From Mogibacterium sp. (GTDB lineage: Bacteria; Bacillota; Clostridia; Peptostreptococcales; Anaerovoracaceae): DNA of 33,192 nt. The position numbers were made by a program, and so were the translations under genes. The DNA is taken from contig JAFQZQ010000008.1 in assembly GCA_017405845.1 (NCBI GenBank), forward strand, positions 1-33,192, read 5' to 3'. Positions 31,738-33,192 of the stretch are shown in pieces (within the stretch, counting starts at the first letter, position 1; each line of letters begins with the position of its first letter). Under the pieces are notes generated by a model. That model was not told where the DNA came from. It searched no databases and worked only from the letters and a program-made list of their open reading frames with translations.

Positions 31738-32308
31738 AACAATGAAATCCGCGCTCGAGACCATGATGTTCATGTGGGGAGAGCCTCTCGAGGTCAAGGA
31801 TGCGGCAGAAGTCCTCGAGGCTGATAAAAACGTGATCAGAGGGCTCTTCAAGGAGCTTCAGGAGGAATACGAGCATGAGGGCAGAGGAATCAGGATACGC
31901 GAGGCAGACGATGCCTTCGGTTTTGTTACTCTGGCGGAGAACGACATGTTCCTCAAAAAACTCTGTACACCGGTAAGGGTCAGAAGACTGTCACAGGCTG
32001 CGCTCGAGGTGCTCGCGATAATCGCTTACCGCCAGCCGGTCACCAGATCTGAGATCGACTCCATCAGAGGTATCAAGAGTGAAAGGGTTATCGACGGACT
32101 CATAGACAAGGGACTTATAGAGATCTCCGGCAGATCGGAGGGCGTAGGAAGGCCGCTTATCTACGCTACTACAAAAGAATTCCTGAAGAAGTTCGGCTTT
32201 TCATCGCTCAAGGACCTCCCGGAGGTGCCGGAGTACGAAGAGATGAGGCGCGAACGCGAAGAAGAAGGCTACGGCCAGATATCCATAGATTTTGAGGGCA
32301 AAGAATGA
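31724..32308 (+). CDS. scpB: Segregation and condensation protein ScpB
   Basis: A 194-residue protein with tandem winged helices that binds the middle of ScpA in the condensin. LSQAALEVLAIIAYRQPVTR (about 86-105), IRGIKSERVIDGLIDKGLI and GRPLIYATTKEFLKKFG are the family signature. Its start lies inside scpA, and its end overlaps rluB as ATGA, so the three genes are translationally coupled. Confidence 0.96.
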   Translation: MYSNKTMKSALETMMFMWGEPLEVKDAAEVLEADKNVIRGLFKELQEEYEHEGRGIRIREADDAFGFVTLAENDMFLKKLCTPVRVRRLSQAALEVLAIIAYRQPVTRSEIDSIRGIKSERVIDGLIDKGLIEISGRSEGVGRPLIYATTKEFLKKFGFSSLKDLPEVPEYEEMRREREEEGYGQISIDFEGKE

Positions 32309-33012
32309 GAATAAACCAGTATATAGCTTCGGCGGGCATAACAAGCCGCCGCAAAGCAGATGAACTTATTGAAGACGGACGCGTAAAGGTAAACGGAGCG
32401 GTTTTGACATCACCGGGTTACCACGTAGAGGAAGGAGACATCGTAGAGGTAGACGGTGTGCGTGTAGCTCCGGCAGAGAAAAAGGTGTACTACCTTCTCA
32501 ACAAGCCTGCGGGCTATGTGACATCAACAGCAGATAAAGAGGGCAGACCTCTTGTTACGGAACTCGTACCGGACGAGGTGCGCGTGTTCCCGGTCGGAAG
32601 ACTCGATTACAATACAACGGGACTCCTCATTATGACCAATGACGGCGACCTTGCAAACGCACTCATGCACCCTTCAAAGGAGTTCAACAAAAAATATCTG
32701 GTAAGAGTGCAGGGAATCGTGACAAGGGATGAGGCAAAGAAGCTTGAGAAGGGAATAGACATCGGCGGCTTCGTAACGTCGCCTGCAGAGGTCAATCTCT
32801 TAAAGCATGACAGAAACTCCACTGTTGCTGAGATCACCATTCACGAGGGCAAGAACCGCCAGGTGAGGCGCATGTTCAAAGCCGTCGGGCATCCTGTGCT
32901 CGAGCTCTGCCGTATAGGTCTGGGCGACCTGTCAATAGGTAAGCTGGCGCTGGGACAGTGCCGCAAACTAAGCCCTGCTGAAGTGGAGAATCTGAAAAGA
33001 GCAGTAAGATAA
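32305..33012 (+). CDS. rluB: 23S rRNA pseudouridine synthase RluB (RsuA/RluB/E/F family)
   Basis: A 235-residue enzyme with an N-terminal S4 RNA-binding domain (MRINQYIASAGITSRRKADE, about 1-60) and the catalytic domain with GRLDYNTTGLL, where Asp is the nucleophile; KNRQVRRMF follows. It most likely makes pseudouridine 2605 in 23S rRNA. scpA-scpB-rluB is a widespread Firmicutes order. No terminator is visible between its stop and the insertion sequence 40 bases later, so the IS may have separated it from its natural end. Confidence 0.93.
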   Translation: MRINQYIASAGITSRRKADELIEDGRVKVNGAVLTSPGYHVEEGDIVEVDGVRVAPAEKKVYYLLNKPAGYVTSTADKEGRPLVTELVPDEVRVFPVGRLDYNTTGLLIMTNDGDLANALMHPSKEFNKKYLVRVQGIVTRDEAKKLEKGIDIGGFVTSPAEVNLLKHDRNSTVAEITIHEGKNRQVRRMFKAVGHPVLELCRIGLGDLSIGKLALGQCRKLSPAEVENLKRAVR

Positions 33013-33052
33013 TATAAAGCAATAAAAAAGGGGAAAACATCGCGTTCGGAAA

Positions 33053-33192
33053 TGAACTGACCCCCAAAAGTTAGACCAAAATCTAGCTGAAGGGGGTCAG
33101 TTTTAATATGGCAAAATACAGTTTTGAGTTTAAACGTAAAGTGGTTATGGAATACTTAAGTGGTCGAGGTGGATATGAATATCTGGCCAAGA
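33053..33192 (+). mobile_element. Left end of an IS3-family (IS150-like) insertion sequence
   Basis: The terminal repeat begins TGAACTGACCCCCAAAAG at 33053, with the TG end typical of the IS3 family and a sequence resembling IS150-group ends. It is followed by a transposase OrfA start. The right end and target duplication lie outside the window. Confidence 0.85.
33108..33192 (+). CDS. IS3-family transposase OrfA (3' partial)
   Basis: Twenty-eight codons are visible, beginning MAKYSFEFKRKVVMEYLSG, the start of the helix-turn-helix subunit of IS3-family transposases (pattern YSxEFK and VxxYLxG). The ribosome site AGGGGG (33091-33096) lies inside a hairpin formed by the IS end. The rest, including the DDE-carrying OrfB, is beyond the window. 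Confidence 0.85.
   Translation, partial: MAKYSFEFKRKVVMEYLSGRGGYEYLAK

Noticed and set aside
1..33192. tRNA, rRNA, CRISPR array, prophage or plasmid functions
   Set aside because: None seen; gene order is chromosomal, with one IS fragment at the right edge.

Overview
The window looks like the chromosome of an anaerobic, low-to-mid GC Gram-positive bacterium of the class Clostridia, plausibly Eubacteriales Family XIII / Anaerovoracaceae; this placement is inferred from gene content and not from a marker search. The evidence is an oxygen-sensitive class III ribonucleotide reductase, a reverse rubrerythrin, Gram-positive pili, ylxM next to ffh, and yggS-sepF-divIVA in a row.

Layout. 1-1790: 3' part of a membrane protein with X-X-X-Leu-X-X-Gly repeats, then a terminator. 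1937-6730: two adjacent fused ATPase-permease (MacB/FtsX-type) ABC transporters. 6988-13348: a sortase-assembled pilus operon with an anchored SpaA/ester-bond pilin, the probable major pilin, a class B sortase, a SipA-like inactive signal-peptidase homologue, a minor pilin, and a secreted thioester-domain-like protein. 13454-16981: ylxM-ffh-rpsP-khpA-rimM-trmD. 17085-20368: a HlyD-like membrane protein followed by yggS-sepF-divIVA. 20440-23412: a DtxR/MntR-family repressor (-), reverse rubrerythrin, a two-repeat DUF1508 protein (-) and arginase. 23651-26909: the anaerobic ribonucleotide reductase locus. 26928-33012: an RNA methyltransferase, a truncated 5'-nucleotidase remnant, an alpha/beta hydrolase, a prepilin-peptidase-like protein, then truA-scpA-scpB-rluB. 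33053-end: left end of an IS3-family insertion sequence cut by the window edge.

Two observations stand out. First, the class III ribonucleotide reductase is split. The 758-residue NrdD keeps the ATP cone, the catalytic barrel and a zinc-finger-like tail but has no glycyl-radical motif. That motif is encoded by a separate 55-codon gene (26092-26259) with its own promoter, ribosome site and terminator. Three perfect DnaA boxes lie in tandem between the two genes, and the nrdD promoter sits between NrdR-box-like palindromes. Second, the pilus adhesin appears to be split inside a SpaA domain. The thioester-like protein (last gene of the operon) ends with what looks like the first, lysine-bearing strand of a SpaA domain. 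The mature N-terminus of the first pilin gene starts where the rest of that domain would continue. This suggests docking by strand complementation between two secreted proteins.

All family assignments come from reading motifs; no database search or structure prediction was run.
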